Shown: piece after piece, positions 26,351 through 35,106 of the stretch | Numbering within the stretch: position 1 is the first letter of the stretch | How the letters are laid out: every line of letters starts with the position of its first letter | Source of the DNA: Acidobacteriota bacterium | GTDB lineage: Bacteria > Acidobacteriota > Terriglobia > Acidiferrales > UBA7541 | Assembly (NCBI GenBank): GCA_013289955.1 | Contig: JABCYZ010000035.1 | Location: 1 to 64,000, forward strand | DNA: 64,000 bases | Reading direction: 5' to 3' | Made by a program: the position numbers and the translations under genes | Notes under the pieces: generated by a model | What the model was told of the DNA's origin: nothing | The model's database searches: none | What the model saw: the letters and a program-made list of their open reading frames with translations, nothing else

Positions 26351-28636
26351 ATGAACCGCAGAGGTCTGGTCGCAATAATTGTCTTCCTTGGCATTTCCCT
26401 GGCGCCGGTCGGCACGCACGTTGCCGCCGACGAGCAGCCGCTCGCCGGCTTTTCCGCCGAATCATCGCGCGCCGAACGCCAGTGGGAAGAAAAGATGAGA
26501 GCCATTCCGGATCCGGACAGAGTGCGCGCCTATATGAAACAGCTTTCCGCGCGCCCGCACCACGTCGGCTCGAAATATGACAAGGAAAACGCCGACTGGC
26601 TGCTCGCAAAATTCAAGGAATTCGGTCTCGACGCTCATATCGAAACTTTCGATGTGCTCATGCCCACGCCGAAGGCGCGTGCCGTCGAACTCGTGGACGA
26701 TTCAGGTGCGGTCAAATTTGCCGCCAAGCTCGAAGAGCCAGTCGTAAAGGAAGATCCCACTTCGGACCAGACGGCCGAGCAGCTTCCTACCTACAACTCC
26801 TATTCGATTGACGGCGACAAGACGGCTCCGCTGGTGTACGTCAATTTTGGCGTGCCCGCCGACTACGAGCAACTCGAGCGCATGGGCATCTCCGTAAAAG
26901 GCGCCATCGTTATCGCCCGTTATTACGGCTCCTGGCGCGGCATCAAGCCGAAGGTCGCCGCCGAACACGGCGCCATTGGATGCCTCATTTTTTCCGATCC
27001 TCATGAGGATGGATACACGCAGGGCGATGTTTTCCCCGCCGGGCCCTACCGTCCGAGGGATGGCGTGCAGCGCGGCAGCGTCGCCGATATGCCGCTCTAC
27101 GCCGGCGATCCTCTGACCCCTGGTGTGGGCGCGACGAAAAACGCAAAGCGCCTCGCCATAAAAGACGCTCAGACGATCACCAAGATTCCCGTCCTCCCGA
27201 TTTCTTACGGCGACGCGGAGCCGCTTCTCGCCTCGCTGAAAGGCCCCATTGCTCCGCAGGCGTGGCGCGGCGGCCTCGGTATCGGCTATCACATCGGCCC
27301 CGGCCCCGGAAGAGTGCATCTCAAGGTGATTTCGAACTGGGACATGGCGCCCGTCAACGACGTCATTGCAAAAATTCCCGGCTCGGTCTATCCCGACGAG
27401 TGGGTGATCCGCGGCAACCATCACGACGGCTGGGTAAACGGCGCCGAAGACCCGATTTCTGGCCAGTCCGCGATGCTTGAGGAAGCCCGCGCGCTCGGCC
27501 AACTCGTGCAGCAAGGGTGGAAGCCCAAGCGCACCCTCATCTTTTGCGCCTGGGATGGCGAGGAAGAAGGCTTGCTCGGCTCGACGGAATGGGTCGAGAC
27601 GCACGCCGAGGAGCTGGACAAGCACGCCGTGGCCTACATCAATTCCGACGGCAATGGCCGCGGTTATCTGGGTCTCGGCGGTTCCCACACGCTCGAAAAG
27701 TTCGTGAACGATATCGCTCGGGACGTTCAGGATCCCGAGACGAAACTCTCTGCATGGAAACGCGAGCAATTGCGCGCCATCGAAGAAGCGCCCGGCGATA
27801 AAAAACAGGAAATCCGGCAGCGCGCGGATATGCATTTGGGCGCACTCGGTTCAGGCTCGGACTTCACGCCGTTCCTGCAGCATGTCGGGGTTGCTTCGCT
27901 CAATATCGGTTATGGCGGCGAAGATGGCGGCGGAATCTACCACTCGATTTACGACGACTTCTACTGGTACACCCATTTCGCGGATACCAACTTTGTCTAT
28001 GGCCGCGCGCTCGCGCAAACCGGCGCCAGCATGATGATGCGCCTCGGCGATGCGGATCTCCTTCCTTTCGAATTCGGCGACTTCGCGGAAACGATGCAGA
28101 CCTACGTCAAGGAGCTGAAAGAGCTCTCCAAGAAAATGCAGGATGAAATTCGCGAGCGCAACCGCGAAATTGACGAAGGTGTTTTCGCCGCGATTGCCGA
28201 TCCAAAGAAAACGGAGGTTCCGCCCAAAAAGGAGGAAGTTCCTCCCTACCAGAACTTCGCGCCTCTCGAGAACGCTGCCGATGCGGTCTCGCACAGCGCC
28301 GCGGAATATCGCAAGGCTCTGGAGCACGCCAACGCCAACGGCGGTGCAGCGCTGGCGGCGGCTTCCATCGCCGAGGTGAACCGCCTGCTGATAGAAAGCG
28401 AACGCAAATTCATCACGCCCGAAGGCCTGCCGAGCCGCCCGTGGTATCGTCACCAACTTTACGCGCCGGGTTTTTACACCGGCTACGCGGCAAAGACCAT
28501 GCCTTATGTGCGCGAGTCCATCGAACAGAAACAATGGAAACAAGCCGATGAAGGCGTTGTGGTCGTCGCGAAGTGCCTAGAGGACGAAGCCAAGTTGATC
28601 GCCGACGCTGCCGCGAAACTCGCCGCCGCACATTAA
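26351..28636 (+). CDS. Exported M28 peptidase, glutamate carboxypeptidase II-like
   Basis: A 761-residue protein with a signal peptide (residues 1-26). The order of domains follows glutamate carboxypeptidase II: N-terminal part of the peptidase, a protease-associated insert (about 115-320), the M28 catalytic core, and a C-terminal transferrin-receptor-like dimerisation domain (from about 600). The zinc ligands can be read as His357 (NHHD), Asp367 (AEDPISG), Glu405 next to the catalytic Glu404 (WDGEEEGLLGS), Asp433 (INSDGNG) and His531 (YHSIYDDF). It should release C-terminal acidic residues or similar from peptides in the periplasm. It stands 74 bases after the PilT-like gene. Confidence 0.95.
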   Translation: MNRRGLVAIIVFLGISLAPVGTHVAADEQPLAGFSAESSRAERQWEEKMRAIPDPDRVRAYMKQLSARPHHVGSKYDKENADWLLAKFKEFGLDAHIETFDVLMPTPKARAVELVDDSGAVKFAAKLEEPVVKEDPTSDQTAEQLPTYNSYSIDGDKTAPLVYVNFGVPADYEQLERMGISVKGAIVIARYYGSWRGIKPKVAAEHGAIGCLIFSDPHEDGYTQGDVFPAGPYRPRDGVQRGSVADMPLYAGDPLTPGVGATKNAKRLAIKDAQTITKIPVLPISYGDAEPLLASLKGPIAPQAWRGGLGIGYHIGPGPGRVHLKVISNWDMAPVNDVIAKIPGSVYPDEWVIRGNHHDGWVNGAEDPISGQSAMLEEARALGQLVQQGWKPKRTLIFCAWDGEEEGLLGSTEWVETHAEELDKHAVAYINSDGNGRGYLGLGGSHTLEKFVNDIARDVQDPETKLSAWKREQLRAIEEAPGDKKQEIRQRADMHLGALGSGSDFTPFLQHVGVASLNIGYGGEDGGGIYHSIYDDFYWYTHFADTNFVYGRALAQTGASMMMRLGDADLLPFEFGDFAETMQTYVKELKELSKKMQDEIRERNREIDEGVFAAIADPKKTEVPPKKEEVPPYQNFAPLENAADAVSHSAAEYRKALEHANANGGAALAAASIAEVNRLLIESERKFITPEGLPSRPWYRHQLYAPGFYTGYAAKTMPYVRESIEQKQWKQADEGVVVVAKCLEDEAKLIADAAAKLAAAH

Positions 28637-28732
28637 TTCATCTCATCCGAGGGGCGCAGCATGCTACGCCCCCGGAATGCGGCGGCGGATATTCCGGTCA
28701 GTCTCGCCTGCTGGCTCCCGGAGGAGCGGCTC

Positions 28733-29746
28733 ATGCCGTCCTACAATCTGGCTATCATCGGCATGGGCAACGTAGCCCGCGCGCTTCTCCGCCTTCTCAT
28801 CTCCAAAGAGACGGACCTGAGGAGGCGTTACGACATTCGCTGGCGACTCACCGGGGTAGCCACGCGCCGCACCGGCTGGATCGCCGACCCGGATGGCCTT
28901 AATCCATTGGCGGCGCTCCACGGCCATTCCCTGATCCAACACGGCAACACGTCGCAGCCGCGCAATCTCCGCGAGTGGCTCGAAAAAACGCGCGCCGATG
29001 TTCTCTTCGAGGCCACCTCGCTCAATGTCAAAACCGGCCAGCCCGCCACCGAACATCTGAGGATGGCTCTCGAACTCGGGGCGCATGCCATCACCGCCAA
29101 CAAAGGCCCCATCGTTCACGCCTACCACGAGCTCACGACGCTCGCAAAAGAGAAGAACCGCCAATTCCTCTACGAGTCCACGGTCATGGACGGGGTGCCG
29201 GTTTTCTCCATGTTTCCGTACGGCCTGCCCGCGGCGGATATTCGCGGTTTTTCCGGAGTTTTGAATTCCACAACAAACGTCGTGCTCACGGAAATCGAAA
29301 AAGGCCGCTCGATGGAAGAAGCCGTCAAGCGCGCGCAAGCCATGGGTATCGCGGAAACGGACCCTACGGCAGACCTGGACGGATGGGACGCAGCCGTGAA
29401 AGTGGTTGCGCTGGCGATTGTCTTGATGGGCGCGAGCGTGCGCCTCGATCAGGTGCAGCGCACCGGCATTCGCGAACTGAGCGAGGAAAAAATCCGCTCC
29501 GTGCGAGCCGCGGGGATGCGTTACAAACTGGTCTGCCGCGCTGAGCGCCGCGGCGATGGCGTGGAGTGCAGCGTGCGCCCGGAGATGTTGCTGGCCTCCG
29601 ATCCGCTCGCCAATCTCGAAGGGAGCAGCTCGGCGATCCGCTTCGACCTCGACGTTTTCGGCTTATCGCTCGTCGAGCACAACCCCGGAGTCGAGGCCAC
29701 CGGCTACGGCTTGCTTGCCGATTTCCTGCGCGCTGTGCGCCAGTGA
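28733..29746 (+). CDS. hom: Homoserine dehydrogenase
   Basis: A 337-residue enzyme of the threonine/methionine branch, converting aspartate semialdehyde to homoserine. It has the N-terminal Rossmann motif IIGMGNVARALL and the conserved segments ITANKGPIVHAY, STVMDGVPVF, GVLNSTTNVVLTEIEKG and DPTADLDGWDAAVKVVALA, with catalytic Lys and Glu/Asp positions retained. The regulatory ACT domain found in many homologues is absent. The start at 28733 has GGAGG nine bases upstream. A GC hairpin (28651-28672, GGGGCG/CGCCCC) lies between the M28 gene and this one. No other threonine-pathway gene is nearby. Confidence 0.92.
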   Translation: MPSYNLAIIGMGNVARALLRLLISKETDLRRRYDIRWRLTGVATRRTGWIADPDGLNPLAALHGHSLIQHGNTSQPRNLREWLEKTRADVLFEATSLNVKTGQPATEHLRMALELGAHAITANKGPIVHAYHELTTLAKEKNRQFLYESTVMDGVPVFSMFPYGLPAADIRGFSGVLNSTTNVVLTEIEKGRSMEEAVKRAQAMGIAETDPTADLDGWDAAVKVVALAIVLMGASVRLDQVQRTGIRELSEEKIRSVRAAGMRYKLVCRAERRGDGVECSVRPEMLLASDPLANLEGSSSAIRFDLDVFGLSLVEHNPGVEATGYGLLADFLRAVRQ

Positions 29747-29750
29747 GCCG

Positions 29751-30113
29751 CTAGCCGGCGCGAGCGCCGTTGGGAACCGGACGCTCCGGCAAGGCGAGCG
29801 CCGGAGCAACGCCATCGGCGTAGCCGATATCGAAAAGCATTCCTTCGGAAATTTCTCCGGCCATCTTGCGCGGCTCGAGATTCAACACAAAAAGGGCTTG
29901 GCGGGTTTCCAGTTCGCGCGGATTATCGCGCTCCTTCCTGATCCCGGCGAGAATCGTCCGCGTGTGATCGCCGAAATTCACCGTGAGCTTCATCAACTTT
30001 TCTGAACGCGCCACTTCCTCCACGCGTTCGATTGTGCCGACGCGGATGTCAAGCGCTTCGAGCGCCTCGATGGTCACCAGCGGTTTGACGGGCGCAGGCG
30101 TAAATTCATTCAC
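29751..30113 (-). CDS. CsaA-like tRNA-binding domain protein
   Basis: A 120-residue, single-domain OB-fold protein of the EMAPII/CsaA type. It has ALDIRVGTIERVEEVARSEKLMKLTVNFGD, ILAGIRK and FVLNLEPRKMAGEISEGMLF, which match the tRNA-binding domain found alone in CsaA and at the C-terminus of methionyl-tRNA synthetase. CsaA binds tRNA and has been proposed to act as a chaperone. It lies three bases after the stop of the Nim-like gene on the same strand, so they probably share a transcript. Confidence 0.9.
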   Translation of the reverse strand: MNEFTPAPVKPLVTIEALEALDIRVGTIERVEEVARSEKLMKLTVNFGDHTRTILAGIRKERDNPRELETRQALFVLNLEPRKMAGEISEGMLFDIGYADGVAPALALPERPVPNGARAG

Positions 30114-30116
30114 AGC

Positions 30117-30770
30117 TCACCGCCGGTACTCTGCCGCGTACGCCGGAAGCGGAATTCCGAGATCGCAACGTTCATCGCGGACGGGCGCACCCGCCACGGT
30201 GCGCAGTGGAATGACGCCAGCCCAGACGGGAAGCGCATAGTCGGCGAGATCGTCCTCGGGCGGGCCGACCCGCACTTTTGCGGAGGCCTCGGTGAGCGGC
30301 AAACGCAGAATGCTCGTAGCCTTGAGCTCTTTTTCATTGGGCTGGCGCGCGTCGTCCCAGCGCTTCGGCAAGATCTTTTCCGTGAAGGCCCGCAGAGCTT
30401 CCAGTTTTTCCTGCGGGGCATCGACGAGCGCGGCTTTGCCGAGCGCCACGACGCTGCGATAATTCATCGAGTGATTGAACACCGAGCGGGCAAGCACAAT
30501 GCCGTCGGTGAGCGTAACCGTCAAGCAAATATTCGCGCCTTCGCTGACCCCGCGCAGCATCCGGCTCGCGGCGGACCCGTGAAAATAAACAGCGTCGCCG
30601 ATACGCGCGTAGAGCGTGGGAATGACAAACGGCTGGCCGTTTGCGGCAAATCCCACGTGGCACACAAGCCCTTCATCGAGAATCCTGTAAATCGTTTCGC
30701 GGTCATAGACGCCGCGCTGCGGCTCGCGCACGACACGCGTGCGCTCGTTCGGCGTGAAGGATTCGGACAC
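30117..30770 (-). CDS. Pyridoxamine 5'-phosphate oxidase-like (NimA-type) protein, second copy
   Basis: A 217-residue paralogue of the gene at 2951-3607, with the same order of motifs: SFTPNERTRVVREPQRGVYDRETIYRILDEGLVCHVGF, YFHGSAASRMLRG, CLTVTLTDGIVL and NYRSVVALGKAALV. It should bind FMN in a split barrel. I used the GTG at 30770 as the start because it gives the same N-terminus as the paralogue (VSESFTPNER against MSEFTPTDR) and has AAGAGG upstream. A longer frame exists upstream but is not supported by similarity. Divergent from the aminotransferase gene. Confidence 0.88.
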   Translation of the reverse strand: MSESFTPNERTRVVREPQRGVYDRETIYRILDEGLVCHVGFAANGQPFVIPTLYARIGDAVYFHGSAASRMLRGVSEGANICLTVTLTDGIVLARSVFNHSMNYRSVVALGKAALVDAPQEKLEALRAFTEKILPKRWDDARQPNEKELKATSILRLPLTEASAKVRVGPPEDDLADYALPVWAGVIPLRTVAGAPVRDERCDLGIPLPAYAAEYRR

Positions 30771-30944
30771 TGTGCACCTCTTGGAGAAACGTGGCGCGGA
30801 GCCGGCCGGTTCGTGGCCGCTCATTTGATTTGTAGCCGGCGCCAAAGCGGCATGAGTGAGGAACAACCTTTTGAATGCTAACACGTCTCTCCCCGGCTTC
30901 ATCCCCGGCCCGCCCTGTGAGAAACTAGCTGCCGGAGAAAAACC

Positions 30945-32222
30945 ATGAGTACACCGGTGATGCACGGAGCAGAAGAGAAGCCGCTGGATGTCGCCTGGGT
31001 GCGTAAACAATTCCCGTCGCTGCAATTCGAGCGGAACGGCCACCCCGCCGCGTTTCTGGATGGCCCGGCGGGCACGCAAGTTCCCAGGCAGGTCATGGAC
31101 GCGGTCCAGAATTATTATCTCAGGTCGAATGCCAACACCTGCGGAGCGTTCGCCACCAGCCGCAGCAACGATGCCATCATTGCCTCGGCACGCTCGGCCA
31201 TGGCCGATTTTTTAAATTGCGACAAGGACGAAGTGATCTTCGGCCAGAACATGACGACCATCACCTTTGCGCTTGCGCGGGCGATTGGACGGACGCTCGA
31301 GCCGGGCGACGAGATTGTCGTGACCACTCTGGACCACGACGCAAACGTAGCGCCGTGGCGCGCGCTCGAGGACCTGGGCTTGGTGATTCGCCAGGTGGAT
31401 ATTCACGAATCGGACTGCACCCTCGACCTCGAGGATTTGAGACGCAAGATAAACCGCAACACGAAACTCGTGGCCGTCGGATACGCCTCGAACGCCGTCG
31501 GCACGATCAATCCCGTCGCCGAAATCACCAAACTGGCCCACGCCCGGGGCGCCCTGATGTTCATTGATGCGGTGCACTACGCGCCGCACGGCCCGATTGA
31601 CGTTCGAGCCCTCGATTGCGATTTCCTCGTTTGTTCGCCGTACAAATTTTTCGGCCCGCATATGGGAACGCTCTACGGAAAGCGCGAGCATCTGCTGCGC
31701 TTCAGGCCCTACAAAGTTCGCCCCGCGCCCGATACGCTTCCCGACCGCTGGGAAACCGGCACGCAGGTGCAGGAGCTGATCGCCGGAATCGGCGCGGCGG
31801 TGGATTACCTCGCCGAGCTCGGCCGGCGCTGCCATCCTCAAGCGAGCGATCGCCGCAGCGCGCTGCTCGCCGCCTATCGGGCCATGCGCGAACATGAAAT
31901 GACACTGTTCTTACGCTTGGCGGAAGGGTTGCTTGCGATTCCCGATTTGCAGTTTTTCGGCATCAGCGACCTGAAGCGGTTGCACGAACGTTGCTCGACG
32001 GTTTCGGTGCGCCTCGCGAATCACACGCCTCTGGAAGTGGCGGCGTTCCTCGGCGAGCGCGGCATCTTCACTTGGGACGGCAACTACTATGCGCTAAATC
32101 TGACCGAGCGCCTCGGCGTCGAATCCAGAGGCGGCCTCCTGCGCATTGGTCTGGTCCATTACAACACGGCCGAAGAAGTCGACCGCCTGCTCGCCGGGCT
32201 GAGAGAGATTCGAGCAAGCTAA
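30945..32222 (+). CDS. Aminotransferase class V / cysteine desulfurase-like protein (TIGR01976 type)
   Basis: A 425-residue PLP-dependent fold-type I enzyme. The N-terminus FLDGPAGTQVPRQVMDAV is the usual opening of this subgroup. PLP-binding residues include Asp208 in MFIDAVHYAPH and the Schiff-base Lys234 in CSPYKFFGPHMG. The FATSRSNDAI segment and ETGTQVQELIAGIGAAVDYL support the TIGR01976 assignment. It lacks a clear active-site Cys loop, so sulfur transfer is not assured; its substrate is unknown. It begins a run with gpmI (16 bases downstream). Confidence 0.88.
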   Translation: MSTPVMHGAEEKPLDVAWVRKQFPSLQFERNGHPAAFLDGPAGTQVPRQVMDAVQNYYLRSNANTCGAFATSRSNDAIIASARSAMADFLNCDKDEVIFGQNMTTITFALARAIGRTLEPGDEIVVTTLDHDANVAPWRALEDLGLVIRQVDIHESDCTLDLEDLRRKINRNTKLVAVGYASNAVGTINPVAEITKLAHARGALMFIDAVHYAPHGPIDVRALDCDFLVCSPYKFFGPHMGTLYGKREHLLRFRPYKVRPAPDTLPDRWETGTQVQELIAGIGAAVDYLAELGRRCHPQASDRRSALLAAYRAMREHEMTLFLRLAEGLLAIPDLQFFGISDLKRLHERCSTVSVRLANHTPLEVAAFLGERGIFTWDGNYYALNLTERLGVESRGGLLRIGLVHYNTAEEVDRLLAGLREIRAS

Positions 32223-32238
32223 GCATCGCCCAAACACC

Positions 32239-33804
32239 ATGAGCAAACGACCAAAGCCAATCGTACTCACCGTTCTGGACGGCTGGGGCTACCGCGCCGA
32301 ATCCAAAGGCAACGCCATCGCGCTCGCCCGCAAACCCGCCTATGACGCTCTTTTGCAAAAATATCCGAACACGCTCATTCACACCTCAGGCCCCTACGTC
32401 GGCCTGCCCGAGGGCCAGATGGGCAACAGCGAAGTCGGGCACATGAATATCGGCGCCGGACGAATCGTGCACATGGACATCACGCGCATCGATCTCCTCA
32501 TCGCCAGGAAACAACTTCAGAACGTTCCGCTCTTCCAACAAGCCATGGAGCGCGGCCGGCAGCGCCAGCTGCACTTTATCGGTCTGCTGAGCGACGGCGG
32601 CGTGCACTCTCACATCCAGCATCTCTTCGCTCTGCTCGAAATGGCCAAGCAACAAAAGGTCGAGCGCGTCTTCGTCCACTGCTTCCTGGACGGCCGCGAC
32701 ACGCCTCCCAACAGCGGCCGCGACTATGTCCGCCGGCTCCAGCAAAAAATCCGCGAACTCGGGGTCGGGGGAATCGCCACCCTCACCGGCCGCTACTACG
32801 CGATGGACCGCGACAACCGCTGGGAGCGCGTCGAGCTCGCCTACGGCGCGCTGGTTCACGGCCAAGCGGAAGCCCGCTCGAACGATCCCATCGCCGCCCT
32901 CGAGAAAAGCTACCAGCAGGGAGTCACCGACGAGTTCATAAAGCCCATCGTCATCACAAAAGGAGACGGAGCCTCGGCCGCGCCGGTCGGAACGATCCAC
33001 GATGACGACGCTGTGATCTTCTTCAACTTCCGCGCCGACCGCGCCCGCCAGATGACGCGCGCCTTGGCCGAACCCGGCTTCGACAAAATCGCCGACGCCA
33101 ATCGCCCCAAAAATCTTTTCTACGTCGCCATGACGCAGTACGATCAAAACTGGCCCTGGCTCCAATACGTCATCGCCCCGGAAAAACTCGAGCACATCCT
33201 CGCGCAGGTCTTCGAAGAGCTCGAGTACAAGAATCTCCGCTGCGCCGAAACCGAAAAGTACGCACACGTCACCTACTTCTTCAACGGCGGCGTCGAGAAA
33301 CCCTTCGGCGGCGAGGAGCGCATTCTCGTCCCGTCCCCCAAAGTCGCCACCTACGACCTGAAGCCTGAAATGTCCGCGCAAGGCATCACCGACACGGTCG
33401 TAAAAGCCATCGAAAAAGGCGATTTCGACGCCATCATCATGAACTACGCCAACGCCGACATGGTCGGCCATTCCGGCAACCTCGAAGCCACCATCAAAGC
33501 CGTGGAAGCCGTTGACGCCGGCCTCGCCCAAATTTATCAAACGCTCGAAGCGCGCGGCGGGGTCTGGCTCATCACCGCCGACCACGGCAACGCCGAAACC
33601 ATGGTCGATCCCGCCAACGGCGGCCCGCACACCTATCACACCACAAATCCCGTCCCGCTCATCCTGGTCAGCGATAGGGATTCGCTCCGGCTGAAACCAG
33701 GCGGCTCCCTGCGCGACCTCGCGCCCACCATTCTCGCTGCGCTCGATCAGCCGCAGCCCGCCGACATGACCGGCCAGGATCTGCGCGTCAAGGCGGTGAC
33801 ATGA
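32239..33804 (+). CDS. gpmI: 2,3-bisphosphoglycerate-independent phosphoglycerate mutase
   Basis: A 521-residue cofactor-independent phosphoglycerate mutase, which interconverts 3- and 2-phosphoglycerate in glycolysis. The N-terminal VLTVLDGWGYR binds metal; the phosphoserine nucleophile is Ser64 in GQMGNSEVGHMN. HCFLDGRDTPP, GRYYAMDRDNRWERV, NFRADRARQM and ITADHGNAETM are all in place, and the length is as expected. It is 16 bases after the aminotransferase gene and overlaps the next small gene by four bases, which suggests a single operon. Confidence 0.97.
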   Translation: MSKRPKPIVLTVLDGWGYRAESKGNAIALARKPAYDALLQKYPNTLIHTSGPYVGLPEGQMGNSEVGHMNIGAGRIVHMDITRIDLLIARKQLQNVPLFQQAMERGRQRQLHFIGLLSDGGVHSHIQHLFALLEMAKQQKVERVFVHCFLDGRDTPPNSGRDYVRRLQQKIRELGVGGIATLTGRYYAMDRDNRWERVELAYGALVHGQAEARSNDPIAALEKSYQQGVTDEFIKPIVITKGDGASAAPVGTIHDDDAVIFFNFRADRARQMTRALAEPGFDKIADANRPKNLFYVAMTQYDQNWPWLQYVIAPEKLEHILAQVFEELEYKNLRCAETEKYAHVTYFFNGGVEKPFGGEERILVPSPKVATYDLKPEMSAQGITDTVVKAIEKGDFDAIIMNYANADMVGHSGNLEATIKAVEAVDAGLAQIYQTLEARGGVWLITADHGNAETMVDPANGGPHTYHTTNPVPLILVSDRDSLRLKPGGSLRDLAPTILAALDQPQPADMTGQDLRVKAVT

Positions 33805-34040
33805 CTCTCAGCTACGAACCCTCTAAGCAAAAGCCTCCCGAGCCCGGCCAGAATCGCCCGCGCAGTTTCGGCACCATCACGATCCCCGGCACGCCAGTAG
33901 GCGCCATCGTTTCCGCGGGCCTCGTCGTCATTTGCTGGTTCGCGCTTCCACTCTCGCACCTCTTCATCCTCGGCACCGGCGGCCTCGGCCTTGTCCTTGG
34001 CTTGCTCCTCTACTGGAAGCACCGCACGCCACGCGAATGA
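33801..34040 (+). CDS. Small hypothetical membrane protein
   Basis: A 79-residue protein coupled to its neighbours at both ends: its ATG overlaps the gpmI stop (ATGA at 33801) and its stop overlaps the start of the dehydrogenase gene (ATGA at 34037). The first 30 residues are proline-rich and hydrophilic; two short hydrophobic segments follow (VGAIVSAGLVVICWFALPL and LFILGTGGLGLVLGLLLYW), ending in KHRTPRE. I do not recognise a family. The overlaps with real genes on both sides argue that it is translated. Confidence 0.75.
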   Translation: MTLSYEPSKQKPPEPGQNRPRSFGTITIPGTPVGAIVSAGLVVICWFALPLSHLFILGTGGLGLVLGLLLYWKHRTPRE

Positions 34041-35044
34041 ATCGCACTCGTCCAGCAGAAACAAAACTCGTCATCTGCGTCTGGCACCCCTTCACGTTCT
34101 GGCGCCCGCAGCCCGTCATGCCCCTAACCATCCGCGCCCGCTGGCCAGAAATGCGCGTCGTGCATTTGCCGGACTACGACCGCCTCCCGGAAGAACTCCC
34201 CGACACCGATATTTTCGTCGGCTATTCTCTCCGCGCCGGGCAGCTCCTTCACGCCAAGAAGCTGAAGTGGATTCATTCGACCGCCGCCGGCGTCTCGCAA
34301 CTCATGTACCCGGAGCTCCGCGATTCCGGAATCGTCGTCACCAACCCCAGTGGCGTTTTTTCTCCTCCCATGGCCGAGCACACCATGGGTCTGCTCCTCG
34401 CGCTCGCCCGCAATTTTCCCGGCTCGACGCGCCATCAAGCCGAGGCGCACTGGGGCCAGCAAGCCATCTGGGACCAGCCGCAGCGCCTTACCGAACTCGG
34501 CGGCAAAGTCCTGCTCATCATTGGTTTCGGTTCGATCGGCCGAGAACTGGCCAAGCGCGCCACCGCTTTCGACATGCGCGTTTGGGGCGTAACCCGCTCC
34601 GGCAAAGGCGACGCCGCGCACGCCGAAAAACTCCTGCCCGCCGAGCAACTCGAAGAAGCACTTCCTCACGCGGACTACGTAGTCATGGCTGCGCCCGAAA
34701 CCAGCGAAACCCGCCACCTCATCGGCGCCGCACAAATCGCCCGCATGAAACGCGGTGCGCGGCTCATTAACGTCGGCCGCGGCTCGCTCCTCGATGAATC
34801 CGCGCTCATCAACGCCCTCGAAACCGGCGCCCTCGGAGGAGCCGCGCTCGACGTAACGGACATCGAACCTCTTCCCGCCGAAAGCCCGCTCTGGAAAACG
34901 CCGAACCTTTTCATCACGCCGCACACCAGCGCCGTAAGCGACCGCCTATGGCAGCGCGAAACCGCACTCCTCGTGGATTTGTTAGAACGCTGGTTTGAGG
35001 GCCGCGAAATGTTCAATCAGGTAGATTTCGCCCGCGGCTACTAG
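34037..35044 (+). CDS. D-isomer-specific 2-hydroxyacid dehydrogenase
   Basis: A 335-residue NAD-dependent dehydrogenase. The C-terminal half shows the nucleotide-binding motif LIIGFGSIGRELAKRA, the catalytic Arg in INVGRGSLLDES, a Glu in TDIEPLPAESPLW and the His in ITPHTSA. The N-terminal half includes KLKWIHSTAAGVSQLM. It should reduce a 2-keto acid such as glyoxylate or hydroxypyruvate; I cannot pick one. The ATG at 34037 overlaps the preceding stop. Being last in a run with gpmI, a link to phosphoglycerate metabolism is possible. Confidence 0.9.
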   Translation: MNRTRPAETKLVICVWHPFTFWRPQPVMPLTIRARWPEMRVVHLPDYDRLPEELPDTDIFVGYSLRAGQLLHAKKLKWIHSTAAGVSQLMYPELRDSGIVVTNPSGVFSPPMAEHTMGLLLALARNFPGSTRHQAEAHWGQQAIWDQPQRLTELGGKVLLIIGFGSIGRELAKRATAFDMRVWGVTRSGKGDAAHAEKLLPAEQLEEALPHADYVVMAAPETSETRHLIGAAQIARMKRGARLINVGRGSLLDESALINALETGALGGAALDVTDIEPLPAESPLWKTPNLFITPHTSAVSDRLWQRETALLVDLLERWFEGREMFNQVDFARGY

Positions 35045-35106
35045 CCGATCCAGGGAAAGGCATGGTGGAAAAGCGCAGCGGTAATTTCGGCCAAGCGCAA
35101 AAGCGC

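Noticed and set aside
32386..33639. Minus-strand frame of 417 codons opposite gpmI
   Set aside because: Valine-, glycine- and aspartate-rich antisense of a conserved enzyme, with no recognisable domain.
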